A DNA stretch of 64,000 nucleotides from CAVZTA01 sp963778025 (lineage in GTDB: Bacteria; Chloroflexota; Limnocylindria; Limnocylindrales; CSP1-4), in assembly GCA_963778025.1 (NCBI GenBank), contig CAVZTA010000017.1:1-64000 (forward strand), in the 5' to 3' direction. Positions 62,936-64,000 of this stretch are shown here, piece by piece; position 1 is the stretch's first letter, and each line of letters begins with the position of its first letter. Below the pieces are notes generated by a model, which saw only the letters and a program-made list of their open reading frames with translations, did not search any database and had not been told where the DNA came from. A program made the translations under genes and the position numbers.

Positions 62936-64000
62936 ATGGACGTTCGACGGCACGGCGCGCCACTGGACATCCACCGTTCGGGGATCGACGGCGGTCGCCA
63001 TCCTGGTCGTCGCCGCGCTGGGCATCACGTCCGCCAGCGTCCTCGCCGCAGCCGGGGATCCCGACTCGTCCTTCAGCGATGACGGGGTCCGCCGCATCTC
63101 CTTCTCGACGATCGAGGAGTCCACGTCTGGCCTGGCCGTCGATGCTGCCGGCCGGATCATCGTGGCCGGCACGGACGCCTCGGACATGACGGTCGCTCGC
63201 CTGCGCTCCAACGGTCAGTTCGACTCGAGCTTCTCCGGCGATGGGCGCCAGAGGATCGACTTCGGCGACGACGACTTCGCCGCGGACGTCGCCCGGCAGG
63301 GTGACAAGCTCCTCCTCGCCGGCAGCAACGGCGATCGGGCCGCGCTCGCTCGGCTCACGAAGTCGGGCGCGCTTGACAGGAGCTTCTCCGGCAACGGCCG
63401 TCTCACGTTCGCGAGGCCGCGTTCTCGAGCACGTTCTTCGGGGCGGCCGCACCGACCTCGGACGGGGGCGTCGTGGCGGTCGGTTATGCATCGGTGGTGG
63501 ACGGCCTCCTGTCGGTGCTCGTCGCCAAGTACACCGCGCGCGGACAGCTCGACCGGTCGTTCTCAGGCGACGGGTTTCGCGTGATCGAGCGAGCGGTCGA
63601 GATCGTCGCGGTCGACGTCCTGGTCCAGTCGGACGGCAAATTCCTCGTGCTCCTTTACGGCGAGCATCAGGACAACGGCGTGCTTCGTCTGAAGGCCGAC
63701 GGCAGGACCGATCGGACGTACGGCGGCGGAGATGGGATCGCGGACCTGCCGGGCGATTGGCAGATACGCGGGCTCGCTCGAGACGGTACTCGTGTCGTCG
63801 TGGTCGCCGACGAGTTCGGCGCGATCCACGTCGTCCGCCTGAAGCAGAACGGCGCGCGATCGACCAGCTTTGGGGCGGGGACGGTCGGGCCGACGTGGAC
63901 CACACGGACTTCGGCCCGGCGGATGCGTCAGACGTCGCGGTGCAGGATGACTCGGCCGTCGTCATCTCCGCGTCGAACGGCGACCAGCTGGTCATCCGTC
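62936..64000 (+). CDS. Secreted delta-60 repeat (beta-propeller-like) protein, partial, with frameshifts
   Basis: A signal-like segment (TAVAILVVAALGITSASVLAAAG) is followed by repeats of the delta-60 type: DPDSSFSDDGVRRISF with GLAVDAAGRIIVAG; NGQFDSSFSGDGRQRIDFG; GALDRSFSGNGRLTF; GQLDRSFSGDGFRVIE. Each repeat pairs SF-x-G-D-G with a hydrophobic strand ending in ...DGK/GR-IIVAG. Frame changes lie at about 62980, 63417 and 63874 (two of them missing bases in G-runs). The gene runs off the window end. Probably an exported propeller or adhesin-like protein; function unknown. Confidence 0.7.

Overview
The window is 64 kb of very GC-rich, gene-dense bacterial DNA. Three things suggest an actinobacterium close to Thermoleophilia/Solirubrobacterales for the first ~49.3 kb: base composition, frequent GTG/TTG starts, and gene content (two cytochrome oxidase sets, an Entner-Doudoroff pair, a dual GGDEF/HD-GYP enzyme, an NhaA-thioredoxin fusion). 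This taxonomic placement is inferred from memory of gene families; no database was searched.

Layout of the first part. 1-3.5 kb: end of an NAD(P)HX dehydratase gene, alanine racemase, tRNA nucleotidyltransferase and an acetyltransferase in one overlapping operon. 3.5-11.9 kb: sugar metabolism, with a LacI regulator and tandem operators in front of edd-eda, then a minus-strand operon of GH4 alpha-galactosidase, ParB-like protein, amylosucrase and PqqD-like protein. 11.9-19.2 kb: a sulfate-ester locus. A Stf0 sulfotransferase, cysD, cysNC and a formylglycine-generating enzyme form one tightly coupled minus-strand operon, and a sulfatase with the matching modifiable Cys starts divergently 21 bp away. 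19.2-30.4 kb: mixed genes (kinase, DEAD-box helicase, HIT protein, cold-shock protein, GAF-GAF-GGDEF-HD-GYP signalling enzyme, glycosyltransferase, MFS exporter, cytochrome c-cupredoxin lipoprotein). 30.43-30.95 kb: an intergenic, ~500-bp imperfect palindrome with no credible gene. 30.9-43.9 kb: NhaA fusion plus a long minus-strand respiratory locus encoding an A2-type and an A1-type cytochrome oxidase, heme O synthase and several microproteins. 43.9-49.3 kb: enoyl-CoA hydratase, gamma-glutamyl hydrolase, a PAP2/flippase pair, thioredoxin reductase and a PEBP lipoprotein.

At about 49.30-49.33 kb the character changes. A GlpD-type oxidoreductase is cut off after ~165 residues. From there to the end the genes form a carbohydrate-uptake and catabolism locus: M20 amidohydrolase, SDR dehydrogenase, MBL hydrolase, ribose-type ABC importer, class III aminotransferase, cupin, FGGY kinase, GntR/UTRA regulator, GHL6-like hydrolase. 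Several of its genes have clear Shine-Dalgarno sites, whereas many genes of the first part look leaderless. The second part also carries about one frameshift per kb against about one per 6 kb before. I read this as a junction between two genomes (assembly chimera) or a recently acquired island; the sequence alone does not settle it.

Apparent single-base frameshifts occur in about 15 genes. Most are one extra base, often copying its neighbour, inside otherwise intact conserved proteins. I treat them as sequencing errors and give the whole gene span, with the shift position in each entry. No rRNA, tRNA, CRISPR array or insertion sequence was recognised.
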